A DNA stretch of 64,000 bases, from NCBI GenBank assembly GCA_017521405.1, contig JAFXCP010000012.1:32591-96590 (forward strand). Direction: 5' to 3'. Below the pieces are notes generated by a model that worked only from the letters and a program-made list of their open reading frames with translations, did no database searches and was not told the origin of the DNA. Each line of letters begins with the position of its first letter. Within the stretch, counting starts at the first letter, position 1. Below are positions 52,957-61,282 of this stretch, one piece after another. Both the position numbers and the translations under genes were made by a program. The DNA comes from Akkermansia sp. (lineage in GTDB: Bacteria > Verrucomicrobiota > Verrucomicrobiia > Verrucomicrobiales > Akkermansiaceae).

Positions 52957-53877
52957 ATGGAAAAAATCCTCATCATCAAACTCAGCGCCCTTGGCGATTT
53001 CATTATCGCCGTAGGAGTCATGCAAAAAATTCGCGAAAAACATCCCAACGCCGAATTTACCCTGATGACAGGCTCTCCTTACATCCCCATTGCCAAGCAA
53101 ATGAACATGTTCTCCAACATCATCGTGGACAATCGGGGAACTTGGTGGAACATCCCCCGCCTCATTAAACTTGCCAAAGAAGTAGCCAAAGGGGACTTTG
53201 ACCATGTGTATGATATTCAGGGAGTCTCTCGCACCAAAAAGAAATACTTTTCTGCCTTACGCCTTCTTGCTCGCAAACCCTTCGTGTGGTACAACGTACA
53301 CGAATGCACAGAGTGGCATGTAGAAAAAAAAGGCTCCATGGGCTTCGGCAAACTCACCGAAAAGCAAGGCATCTCCCATGCTCAGGTTACGGACCTCTAC
53401 TTCCTGCATGGTCCGAACAAGCACTTCCACCTCCTACCGGAGCGCTATGTACTACTCATTCCCGGCTGCTCCGCCAAAAACGCACACAAACGCTGGCCCG
53501 TTGAATCGTATTGCGAAATTGTGCGCCGCTTGGCGGAAAGGGGCATCCACTCCGTAGTCATCGGCACCAATGCCGAAGCCGCGGAAATTAACGCCATATG
53601 CGAATCCAATCCCATGGCCATCAACATGCTCAACAAAACAGCCCTGCTCGATGTGCCCGATTTAGCCCGCCGCTCCTATGTCACCTTAGGGAACGATACC
53701 GGTCCCACCCATATGGCCTCCCTCTCCTCCGTCCCCACCGTGGCTGTATACTGGAGCAAAACACGCTACGGCCAATTAAAAGGACCCCGCTCCGTCAGCA
53801 TCGTCTCCCCCGGAAGTATCGAGCAAATCCCGGTGGACCAAGTGTGGGAACACATCCTTCCCCACCTGCCGGCATAA
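52957..53877 (+). CDS. Glycosyltransferase family 9 (heptosyltransferase-like)
   Basis: 306 residues. ILIIKLSALGDFIIAVGVMQKI is the ADP-heptose LPS heptosyltransferase start; YDIQGVSRTKK, IPGCSAKNAHKRWPVESYCEIV and LGNDTGPTHMASLSSVPTVAVY are the other family motifs. Together with hldE and gmhA it should place heptose on the inner core. It begins 11 nt after gmhA in an ATATG context and ends at a terminator. Confidence 0.93.
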   Translation: MEKILIIKLSALGDFIIAVGVMQKIREKHPNAEFTLMTGSPYIPIAKQMNMFSNIIVDNRGTWWNIPRLIKLAKEVAKGDFDHVYDIQGVSRTKKKYFSALRLLARKPFVWYNVHECTEWHVEKKGSMGFGKLTEKQGISHAQVTDLYFLHGPNKHFHLLPERYVLLIPGCSAKNAHKRWPVESYCEIVRRLAERGIHSVVIGTNAEAAEINAICESNPMAINMLNKTALLDVPDLARRSYVTLGNDTGPTHMASLSSVPTVAVYWSKTRYGQLKGPRSVSIVSPGSIEQIPVDQVWEHILPHLPA

Positions 53878-53896
53878 GCCCTTAGCAAAACACCGC

Positions 53897-53937
53897 AAAA
53901 GCCCTTCCCGACCACACGGGAAGGGCTTTTGCTCTTT
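53897..53937 (+). terminator. Intrinsic terminator after the LPS core cluster
   Basis: AAAAGCCCTTCCCG, loop ACCACA, CGGGAAGGGCTTTT, then GCTCTTTT. Confidence 0.9.
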
Positions 53938-53977
53938 TACTACGAGCCTCTCCCCCGAAAATCACCTTGCAACGTAA

Positions 53978-54026
53978 CAAAAACACCCCTCCGTCCCGAA
54001 ATTGGGGGGGGAGAGGTGTTTTTTCC
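53978..54026 (-). terminator. Intrinsic terminator after gyrA
   Basis: AAAAACACC pairs with GGTGTTTTT, with a G/C-rich imperfect inner stem; the minus-strand transcript ends in UUUUU. Confidence 0.7.
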
Positions 54027-54044
54027 GGTTAGGATGAGAAAGCG

Positions 54045-56651
54045 TTACTCCTGAGGGGCCTCCTCCGCAGGGGCGGGAGCCTCAGCTTCTGCGGAAGGTG
54101 CATCCTCCGGGGAATCGTCGTCCTCCTCATCGGGGATGACGAGAGTAATCTCCTGAATAGATTCCTTCTCGTTGAGGGTGATGAGTTTAACACCTTGAGT
54201 GGCGCGGCCGGTCTCGCGGACGGAATCCACCTTCATGCGAACGGATTGCCCGCCGGTAGTCATAATCATAAGCTCGTCGGCATCCGTCACCGTGGTGGCG
54301 GAGACCACAAGCCCGGTTTTCTCCGTGCAATTCATCGTCTTAATACCGATACCACCACGGCTTTGGAGGCGGTACTCTGCAAACTTGGTACGCTTGCCGA
54401 GACCGTTTTCGGAGACTACAAGAAGAGTATCCTCCTCGTTAGCCACCACGGAGAGAGCCACCACATAGTCACCCTCGCGGAGACGAATGCCACGCACACC
54501 AATGGTATTGCGGCCCTGGGTGCGCATGTCGCTCTCGTGGAAGCGGATGCTCATACCATCGTGGGTGACGATGACGACATCCTGATTTCCCGTGGTAAGC
54601 ATAGCGTTTACAAGGGAGTTTCCTTCCTCCAGATTGATGGCAATAATGCCGGCTTTGCGGTAATTCACAAAGTCATTCAAAGCGGTTTTCTTCACAGTAC
54701 CATCCTTGGTGGCAAAGACGACATTGCCGGAATCTTCCGCAAAGGTAATGTCCTTGCCATCCTCGCTCACGCGGCGTTCCAAGCGCAGAATAGCGGCAAT
54801 GCGCTCCTCCGCCTGCATATCCAGCAAGTTCTTAATGGAACGGCCTTGGGCACTGCGAGCGGCCTCATCGATTTCGTACACACGCTCCACATACACACGA
54901 CCGGTGTTCGTGAAGAACATGATGTAATCGTGATTTTGGGCAGCAAAAAGGTGTTCCACAAAGTCGGCAGCATCTTTCTTGCTCTTGGTGGTAGCAGCTT
55001 TTACGCCCTTGCCGCCACGTGCTTGCAGACGGTACTCGTCCGCATTGGTGCGTTTGATGTAACCACTGTGGGTAATGGTGACAATCATGGAATCGTTCGG
55101 GATGAGGTCCTCAATCGCCATATCCCCTTCGAAGGGGATAATGTGGGTCATACGCGGAGTGGCATACTTTTCCTTAATGGCGCGGAGTTCATCCTTCACG
55201 ATGCCGAGTACGCGGCTCTCGTTGGCCAGAATATCCAGATAATCCTCTATAAGTTCCAAGAGTTTCTTATACTCATCGGAAATCTTATCGTTTTCCAGCG
55301 CGGTGAGCTGGTAGAGGCGCAGTTCCAGAATAGCATTCACTTGGCGCTCCGTAAAGATGTACTGGTCTCCCTGCACAGAGGGCTGGCTGTGGATAAGAAT
55401 GCCGAGCCCCTTGGCCAATTCCACCGGGAAGCGGAAAGCCATAAGGCGGTTGCGTGCATCCTCGCGGTTGCGGGAGTCGCGGATGATGCGGATGAACTCA
55501 TCCATATTCGCAAGAGCAATGAGGTAGGCCTCTAACACCTCGGCACGATCCTCCGCCTTGCGAAGGAGGAACTTGGTGCGGCGCACCACCACCTCGCGGC
55601 GGTGTTCCACATAGAAGTTGATGGCATCCTTCATGGTGAGTACCTTCGGGCGCCCTTCGTGAATGGCCAGCATATTCACGGAGAAGGATGTCTCCATGCT
55701 GGTGAGTTTGTAAAGCTGGTTGATGACGACTTGCGGGCGGGCATCGCGCTTGAGTTCAATCTCGATGTAGTCCGTCAAATCGCGCATACCGGCAATATCC
55801 GTAATGATTTTATCGCGGGTAAGCTCGGCAATGCGCTCCTGAAGCACAGCGCGGTTCACACCATAGGGCACATCGGAAATATGGATGAATTCGCGGCCGT
55901 TCTCATTGGTCACCACCTCCATCTTACCACGCATGCGGACACTGCCGCGCCCGGTACGGAAGTAGCTGTCAATCCCCTTGTAGCCCAGCACGTAGCCGCC
56001 GGTAGGGAAATCCGGGCCTTTGATATAGGCGCGCAGTTGCTCACTGGTAATAAGGGGATTATCTATGTAGGCGCAGATACCATCCACCACTTCCCCCAGA
56101 TTATGCGGAGCCATATTCGTGGCCATACCCACGGCAATACCCGTACCGCCGTTCACAAGGAGGTTCGGGAATGCGGAGGGGAACACCACCGGCTCTGTAA
56201 GGCGATTATCATAGTTGGGCTGGAAATCCACGGTATCCTTATCCAAATCATCCATCAAGGCCACGCCCAGATGGCTCAGCTTGGCCTCCGTATAACGCAT
56301 GGCGGCGGGAGGATCCCCTTCCGGCGTACCGAAGTTACCCTGCCCCTGCACCAAAACATCGCGCATATTCCAGGGCTGTGCCATGGTGACCAAAGTACCA
56401 TAGGCGGATTGGTCGCCGTGCGGGTGATAGTTACCTATGGTATCACCCACAATCTTACCGCATTTAATCGTACCCTTGCTGGGTACGAGGCCCAGCTCGT
56501 GCATGGCGTACAGCACACGGCGCTGGGAGGGTTTAAGACCATCGCGCACATCCGGGAGGGCGCGGGAAATAATCACCGACATGGAGTAATCCAGGAAGCT
56601 GCGAGAGACCTCCTCTGCCACATCGACGGGACGAATTCTTGTTTCGCTCAT
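54045..56651 (-). CDS. gyrA: DNA gyrase subunit A
   Basis: 868 residues. The breakage-reunion domain starts DVAEEVSRSFLDYSMSVIISRALPDVRDGLKPSQRR; the catalytic tyrosine is Y120 in PPAAMRYTEAKL. The C-terminal beta-pinwheel includes the GyrA box QARGGKG, and the protein ends in an acidic tail. The quinolone-determining stretch is HPHGDQSAYGT, with Gln81 and Gly85 where E. coli has Ser83 and Asp87. It lies 23 nt downstream of gyrB, so the subunits are co-transcribed. Confidence 0.97.
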   Translation of the reverse strand: MSETRIRPVDVAEEVSRSFLDYSMSVIISRALPDVRDGLKPSQRRVLYAMHELGLVPSKGTIKCGKIVGDTIGNYHPHGDQSAYGTLVTMAQPWNMRDVLVQGQGNFGTPEGDPPAAMRYTEAKLSHLGVALMDDLDKDTVDFQPNYDNRLTEPVVFPSAFPNLLVNGGTGIAVGMATNMAPHNLGEVVDGICAYIDNPLITSEQLRAYIKGPDFPTGGYVLGYKGIDSYFRTGRGSVRMRGKMEVVTNENGREFIHISDVPYGVNRAVLQERIAELTRDKIITDIAGMRDLTDYIEIELKRDARPQVVINQLYKLTSMETSFSVNMLAIHEGRPKVLTMKDAINFYVEHRREVVVRRTKFLLRKAEDRAEVLEAYLIALANMDEFIRIIRDSRNREDARNRLMAFRFPVELAKGLGILIHSQPSVQGDQYIFTERQVNAILELRLYQLTALENDKISDEYKKLLELIEDYLDILANESRVLGIVKDELRAIKEKYATPRMTHIIPFEGDMAIEDLIPNDSMIVTITHSGYIKRTNADEYRLQARGGKGVKAATTKSKKDAADFVEHLFAAQNHDYIMFFTNTGRVYVERVYEIDEAARSAQGRSIKNLLDMQAEERIAAILRLERRVSEDGKDITFAEDSGNVVFATKDGTVKKTALNDFVNYRKAGIIAINLEEGNSLVNAMLTTGNQDVVIVTHDGMSIRFHESDMRTQGRNTIGVRGIRLREGDYVVALSVVANEEDTLLVVSENGLGKRTKFAEYRLQSRGGIGIKTMNCTEKTGLVVSATTVTDADELMIMTTGGQSVRMKVDSVRETGRATQGVKLITLNEKESIQEITLVIPDEEDDDSPEDAPSAEAEAPAPAEEAPQE

Positions 56652-56674
56652 AAATTAGGTTGAAAAGTTGGGGG

Positions 56675-59233
56675 TTACACGTCGAGATTGCGAACATTGA
56701 GAGCGTTATCCTCAATAAAGCGACGGCGGGGTTCCACCAAATCGCCCATAAGGATAGTGAACATCTTATCCGCCTGAACCTCGTTAGAATCGTCGAGGCG
56801 CACGCGCAAAAGCTCGCGTTTCTCGGGGTCCATCGTCGTGGCGTACAAATCCTTAGCATCCATTTCGCCCAAACCTTTGAATCGGGTAATGGTAACACTG
56901 CGACCACCGATTTCCAACACTTTGGAGAGAATATCTCCCACGAAGAAAATAGGCGTCACAGCATTGCGGGCATTCTCCACCAGCTCAAATACAGGGGCAT
57001 CATCATCCAGCAGCTGGGAAGACTCAATCCCCAGCTCCTGCAAGCGCGTAAGCACGCGGGTAATCGCCTGCGCCTCGTGCAGCTCGTGCAGCAGAGCGCG
57101 GCGGCTGGGTCCATCCCGCTGCGGCAGCGGATTCGCAGCCAGCTCCTCCTCGCTCGGCTCCCCGAAGAGGAAGAGATCGCGGTTCTCCTCAGAGAAGGCC
57201 GTCAGTGCCTCCATCGTCTGGAAGTACAGCACCTCCTCATCATTGCCGCAACGCACCTTCACCAAATACTGCGGGAAAGCACCATTGCCTGCGCGGTGAC
57301 GCAGCAAATCCTTGAAATCGCCACCATGCTGAGCCACGCTGCCCTCGTACTTTTGCAAATTAATCAGCGTCTCCAGAATCGCCATCAGCGTCTCTGCATC
57401 GTACTCGCGGCTCTTATCCGGGGTACGCAGCGTCACATCCCCGGCACCGAGGGAAATGAGCTTCCGATTCAGCGAAACCTCATCCTGCACATACTGCTCC
57501 ACCTTGCGGTGAATCACGCGGTACAACGGCGGCTGGGCAATATACAAATACCCCGCGCGCACCAACTGCGGCATGTGGCGGCAGAACAGCGTGAGCAGCA
57601 GCGTGCAAATGTGGGAGCCGTCCACATCGGCATCCGCCATCAGAATAATCTTGTGGTAACGCACCTTGCTAAGGTCGAAGGAGCCTTCCCCCTCCCCATC
57701 GCCCACACCGGCACCAATAGCCGTAATGATATTCTGAATCGTCTCACTCCCCAGCGCTTTATCCAAACGCGCCTTCTCCACATTCAGAATCTTACCGCGC
57801 AGCGGCAAAATGGCCTGTGTGCGGCGGTCGCGCCCCATCTTAGCAGAACCGCCTGCGGAATCACCCTCCACAATGAACAGCTCGCACTGCTTCGGGTCTC
57901 GGTTAGAACAATCTGCCAGTTTACCGGGCAAACCACCGCCCACCGTCATCGCGCTCTTGCGTACACTCTCACGCGCCTTGCGCGCAGCCTCGCGCGCCCG
58001 GGAGGCAATCAAACAGCGGTCAATAATCGTGCGAGCCACCTGCGGATTCTCTTCGAAGTACTCTTTGAGTTCCTCGTACACCACACTGCTCACCACACCC
58101 TCAATCTCCGTATTCACCAGCTTATCCTTCGTCTGGGAGGAGAAACGCGGATTCGGCATCTTCACGCTAATCACCGCCACCAAGCCCTCGCGCACATCAT
58201 CGCCATTCAAGCTCGGGTCCTTATCCTTAAGCAAATTATTGCTCTTGGCATAGTTGTTAATGGCACGCGTAAGAGAACTGCGGAAGCCGGAAAGGTGCGT
58301 ACCGCCATCCGCATTGAAAATAGAGTTCGCATAGCACTGGATTTGGTAGCGGTCGCTGTCGTTATACTGCATCACCACATCCACAATCACATCATCCTCC
58401 ATCGTCTTGCCATCGTACTCCACCTCAATATGGCGCACACCGCTCATGGCAATCGGCTCTGCGGTGATGAGCGTCTTATTCTCCCCAAGCTGCTTTACGA
58501 ACTCGCGAATACCATCCTTGTAGAAGAAAATCTCCGAACGCTCCGGATTCGTGCGCTCATCCACCAGCTCAATCACCAAGCCGGGATTCAGGAAGGCCAG
58601 CTCCCGCAAACGCCGCGCCAGCAAATCGAACTTAAACTCCGTCGTGTCCGTAAAAATCGTCGGATCCGGCAGGAAAGTAATCGCCGTACCTGTTTGGCTA
58701 TCCGGGCAAGTACCCACCACATGCAATTTCTCCACCGTCTTGCCGCGCTCAAACGTAATCACATGGCGCTTACCATCGCGGCGCACCTCCGCCTTAAAGA
58801 AATCAGACAGCGCATTCACGCACTTGGCACCCACGCCGTGCAACCCGCCGGAATACTTGTATGCCCCCTGCCCGAACTTACCGCCGGCATGCAAATTCGT
58901 CAGCACCAGCTCCACCGCAGGAATCCCGAACTTCGGGTGCATATCCACCGGAATACCACGACCATTATCGATGACCGAAATCGTCCCGCCCTCGTGAATC
59001 TGGATAATAATCTTGCTGCAATACCCGGCCAAATGCTCATCAATCGAGTTATCCAGCACCTCGAACACGCAGTGATGCAAACCACGCTCATCCGGGTCAC
59101 CAATGTACATTCCCGGGCGCTTACGGACGGCCTCCAGACCCTCCAGCTTATCAATCTGGGCTGCACCATACTCCTGTGGGGCCCCGGTCAGAGACGTCTC
59201 CATCTCCTCCGGGCTCGTAGTGTTATCGCTCAT
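56675..59233 (-). CDS. gyrB: DNA gyrase subunit B
   Basis: 852 residues. GHKL ATPase motifs are RKRPGMYIGDPDERGLHHCVFEVLDN in part, IDNGRGIPVDMHPK and SGGLHGVGAKCVNALS. TOPRIM motifs are LFIVEGDSAGGSAKMGRDRR in part and ILMADADVDGSHI. An extra segment of about 170 residues after the TOPRIM start and the closing RFKGLGEMDAKDLYATTMDP are typical of Gram-negative GyrB. With GyrA it introduces negative supercoils. Its promoter contains a long alternating purine-pyrimidine tract. Confidence 0.97.
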   Translation of the reverse strand: MSDNTTSPEEMETSLTGAPQEYGAAQIDKLEGLEAVRKRPGMYIGDPDERGLHHCVFEVLDNSIDEHLAGYCSKIIIQIHEGGTISVIDNGRGIPVDMHPKFGIPAVELVLTNLHAGGKFGQGAYKYSGGLHGVGAKCVNALSDFFKAEVRRDGKRHVITFERGKTVEKLHVVGTCPDSQTGTAITFLPDPTIFTDTTEFKFDLLARRLRELAFLNPGLVIELVDERTNPERSEIFFYKDGIREFVKQLGENKTLITAEPIAMSGVRHIEVEYDGKTMEDDVIVDVVMQYNDSDRYQIQCYANSIFNADGGTHLSGFRSSLTRAINNYAKSNNLLKDKDPSLNGDDVREGLVAVISVKMPNPRFSSQTKDKLVNTEIEGVVSSVVYEELKEYFEENPQVARTIIDRCLIASRAREAARKARESVRKSAMTVGGGLPGKLADCSNRDPKQCELFIVEGDSAGGSAKMGRDRRTQAILPLRGKILNVEKARLDKALGSETIQNIITAIGAGVGDGEGEGSFDLSKVRYHKIILMADADVDGSHICTLLLTLFCRHMPQLVRAGYLYIAQPPLYRVIHRKVEQYVQDEVSLNRKLISLGAGDVTLRTPDKSREYDAETLMAILETLINLQKYEGSVAQHGGDFKDLLRHRAGNGAFPQYLVKVRCGNDEEVLYFQTMEALTAFSEENRDLFLFGEPSEEELAANPLPQRDGPSRRALLHELHEAQAITRVLTRLQELGIESSQLLDDDAPVFELVENARNAVTPIFFVGDILSKVLEIGGRSVTITRFKGLGEMDAKDLYATTMDPEKRELLRVRLDDSNEVQADKMFTILMGDLVEPRRRFIEDNALNVRNLDV

Positions 59234-59244
59234 AGTTGGGGCGC

Positions 59245-59274
59245 ATTATACGCGCGTATACGCGCGCGCGTCAA
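59245..59274 (-). promoter_or_regulatory. gyrB promoter
   Basis: Minus strand: TTGACG (59269-59274), 18-bp spacer, perfect TATAAT (59245-59250), 11 nt before the ATG. The long spacer and its unusual composition suggest a supercoiling-sensitive promoter. Confidence 0.85.
59247..59271. other. Alternating purine-pyrimidine tract spanning the gyrB promoter spacer
   Basis: Twenty-five consecutive bases alternate pyrimidine and purine, mostly CG with two TA/TATA steps, and include a perfect 16-bp palindrome (CGCGCG-TATA-CGCGCG). Such tracts can adopt Z-DNA under negative supercoiling. It fills the whole region between the -10 and -35 boxes. Confidence 0.85.
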
Positions 59275-59396
59275 ATAAGTATTGCGTCATCCCCCGTAAA
59301 ATGCCGCCATACAAGCCGGAGAAAGGCCTCAGGCACTCCTGCGCGCTTAGATAGGAGGAAACTTGCGGAAGCGCCCTTCCGGGGCGGGAGAAAGCC

Positions 59397-60350
59397 TCAA
59401 TCCTTTGCAGAGCGGGGATCGAGAGCATCGCGAAGACCATCGCCCAGAAAATTCAGAGCCAAAAGAGTAAGGCAAAAACACAGCGCGGGGAAAAAAAGCA
59501 ATTCCGGGCTGGCCTCCATGCGGTCCGCACCTTCCTTAATAAGAGTACCCCAAGAAGAATTAGGCGCACGCACCCCCAAGCCGATAAAGGAGAGCGTACT
59601 CTCCGTAAGCATAATTCCCGGCACCGCAAGCGTGGTGTACACCACAACCGTACCCAGCAAATTCGGTGCAATATGGTAAAAAAGAATGCGGAAATGCCCC
59701 AAACCCAGCGAACGCGCCGCCAAGACATACTCCTTCGCCTTAATCTCCAGCGTTTGCGTGCGGACAATACGGGCGAGCGTGAGCCACCCCAGCGCACCAA
59801 TGGCAATAAAAAGCGGCACAAGCCCCAAGATGGGTTCCACAGCCGCGCGACTCCACCCCGTGGTCTCCACCAGCCAAGCTGTCAGCCGGCGGCTGGGCTC
59901 CTCGATGCACAGGGAAAACACAATCACAAGCACAATAAACGGCAAAGCAAAAAGCACATCCACCGTACGCATCATCAGCGCATCCGTGCGGCCACCCAAA
60001 TAGCCGGAAATCAAGCCATATGCCAGCCCAATAATCAACGCCACAAACGTAGCCACCAGCCCCACCAAAAGAGAAATACGCCCGCCATAAAGCACTCGGG
60101 CAAAGAGATCGCGCCCCAGTTGGTCCGTACCGAAAGGATGTTCCCAGCTGCACCCGGCAGCAATGTGGGAAAGATTCGTCGCATTAGGATCCGCCACACA
60201 AGGCAAAAGAGGAAGCAAAAAGCAGGCCATCCCCATCAGCAGCAGAAAAAAAGCCGCCACCATCGCAGCGCGATTATTCAGCAAGCGGCGTCTTGCATCC
60301 TGCCAAAGGGAATGTCCCTGTTCAAATTGTAACTTTTCCATAACGGGCAT
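59397..60350 (-). CDS. oppC: Peptide ABC transporter permease (OppC/DppC type)
   Basis: 317 residues, with an N-terminal cytoplasmic segment, a first membrane helix MVAAFFLLLMGMACFLLPLL, a periplasmic loop containing HPFGTDQLGRDLFARVLYGGR (the OppC signature) and five further helices. The EAA loop reads VLAARSLGLGHFRILFYHIAPN. It forms the membrane channel with OppB. ATGs at 60350 and 60341 are both possible starts. No ATPase genes follow, so the energising subunits are elsewhere. Confidence 0.93.
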   Translation of the reverse strand: MPVMEKLQFEQGHSLWQDARRRLLNNRAAMVAAFFLLLMGMACFLLPLLPCVADPNATNLSHIAAGCSWEHPFGTDQLGRDLFARVLYGGRISLLVGLVATFVALIIGLAYGLISGYLGGRTDALMMRTVDVLFALPFIVLVIVFSLCIEEPSRRLTAWLVETTGWSRAAVEPILGLVPLFIAIGALGWLTLARIVRTQTLEIKAKEYVLAARSLGLGHFRILFYHIAPNLLGTVVVYTTLAVPGIMLTESTLSFIGLGVRAPNSSWGTLIKEGADRMEASPELLFFPALCFCLTLLALNFLGDGLRDALDPRSAKD

Positions 60351-60352
60351 AC

Positions 60353-61282
60353 TTATGCAGCACCCTGAGAGCGCAACTGAGGGTTAAGTGCTACAAGAAC
60401 CAAATCCACCACAAGGTTAGCCAGCACAATTAGCACACCATAGCAAAACACCAAACCTTGGATGAGAAAGTAATCCCGATCCGTAGTCGCATTGACAAAA
60501 TGCAACCCCATGCCGGGCACCTGAAAACAAGTCTCCACCACAAAAGACCCCGTAATCAAAGCGGCAAACGCCGGTCCCAAATACGATACGGCCGGCAGCA
60601 ACCCGCTCCTTAAAGCATGCACAAAAAGCAAGCGCATGGGGCGCACCCCCTTGGCACGCGCCGTGCGAATAAAATCCGCAGAAAGCACCTCCACCATACC
60701 ACCGCGAGTAAGGCGTGCAATATACGCCGCATTTACCAACCCCAAAGTAAGGGCTGGCAGCACAGCACACAGCGGGTCATCCCATCCGGCCACACTAAGC
60801 CCCGGCACATGCATGCCCAAACTAAGCCCGGCCAGCGGCGCAATCACAAACGAAGGAATGCAAATCCCCGCCATCGCCATCAGCATGAAAAACGCATCCG
60901 GCCAGCGATTCCTCCGATATGCCGCAAACATACCCGCCGGAATCCCCAGCAACACAGCCACCAGCATACCCAGCACCCCCAGCTCCAAAGATACAGGAAA
61001 CGCCTGCGCTATAATATCCGCCACCTGCACCCCCTCTCTCACCAGCGAAGGACCAAAATCCCCATGCAAAAGAAGATTCTTCCAATAATTACCATATTGC
61101 ACCAAGGCACTTTGGTCCAAACCATAAAGGCTATTCAGCTGAGCCATTACGTGCTCAGGTAACTTCCGTTCTCCCAAAAAGGGATTCCCCGGCAGCAGAC
61201 GCACCAGAAAGAAAGTGATGCTTTGCAGCACAAAGACCACCACCAGCCCCTGCGCCAAACGCTTGAGCAGCAAACGAATCAT
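60353..61282 (-). CDS. oppB: Peptide ABC transporter permease (OppB/DppB type)
   Basis: 309 residues with six membrane helices. The N-terminal LLLKRLAQGLVVVFVLQSITFFLVRLLPGNPF (read in pieces) and LYGLDQSALVQYGNYWKNLL are the OppB start. The EAA loop is FIRTARAKGVRPMRLLFVHALRS, and the closing part has VVETCFQVPGMGLHFV. It overlaps the substrate-binding gene by ATGA and is 2 nt from oppC. Confidence 0.94.
   Translation of the reverse strand: MIRLLLKRLAQGLVVVFVLQSITFFLVRLLPGNPFLGERKLPEHVMAQLNSLYGLDQSALVQYGNYWKNLLLHGDFGPSLVREGVQVADIIAQAFPVSLELGVLGMLVAVLLGIPAGMFAAYRRNRWPDAFFMLMAMAGICIPSFVIAPLAGLSLGMHVPGLSVAGWDDPLCAVLPALTLGLVNAAYIARLTRGGMVEVLSADFIRTARAKGVRPMRLLFVHALRSGLLPAVSYLGPAFAALITGSFVVETCFQVPGMGLHFVNATTDRDYFLIQGLVFCYGVLIVLANLVVDLVLVALNPQLRSQGAA

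Noticed and set aside
56660-59278. An 872-codon open frame running antisense to gyrB
   Set aside because: The sense frame is an unmistakable GyrB. The antisense frame gives a His/Arg/Leu-rich product without any motif, as expected from high-GC codon usage.
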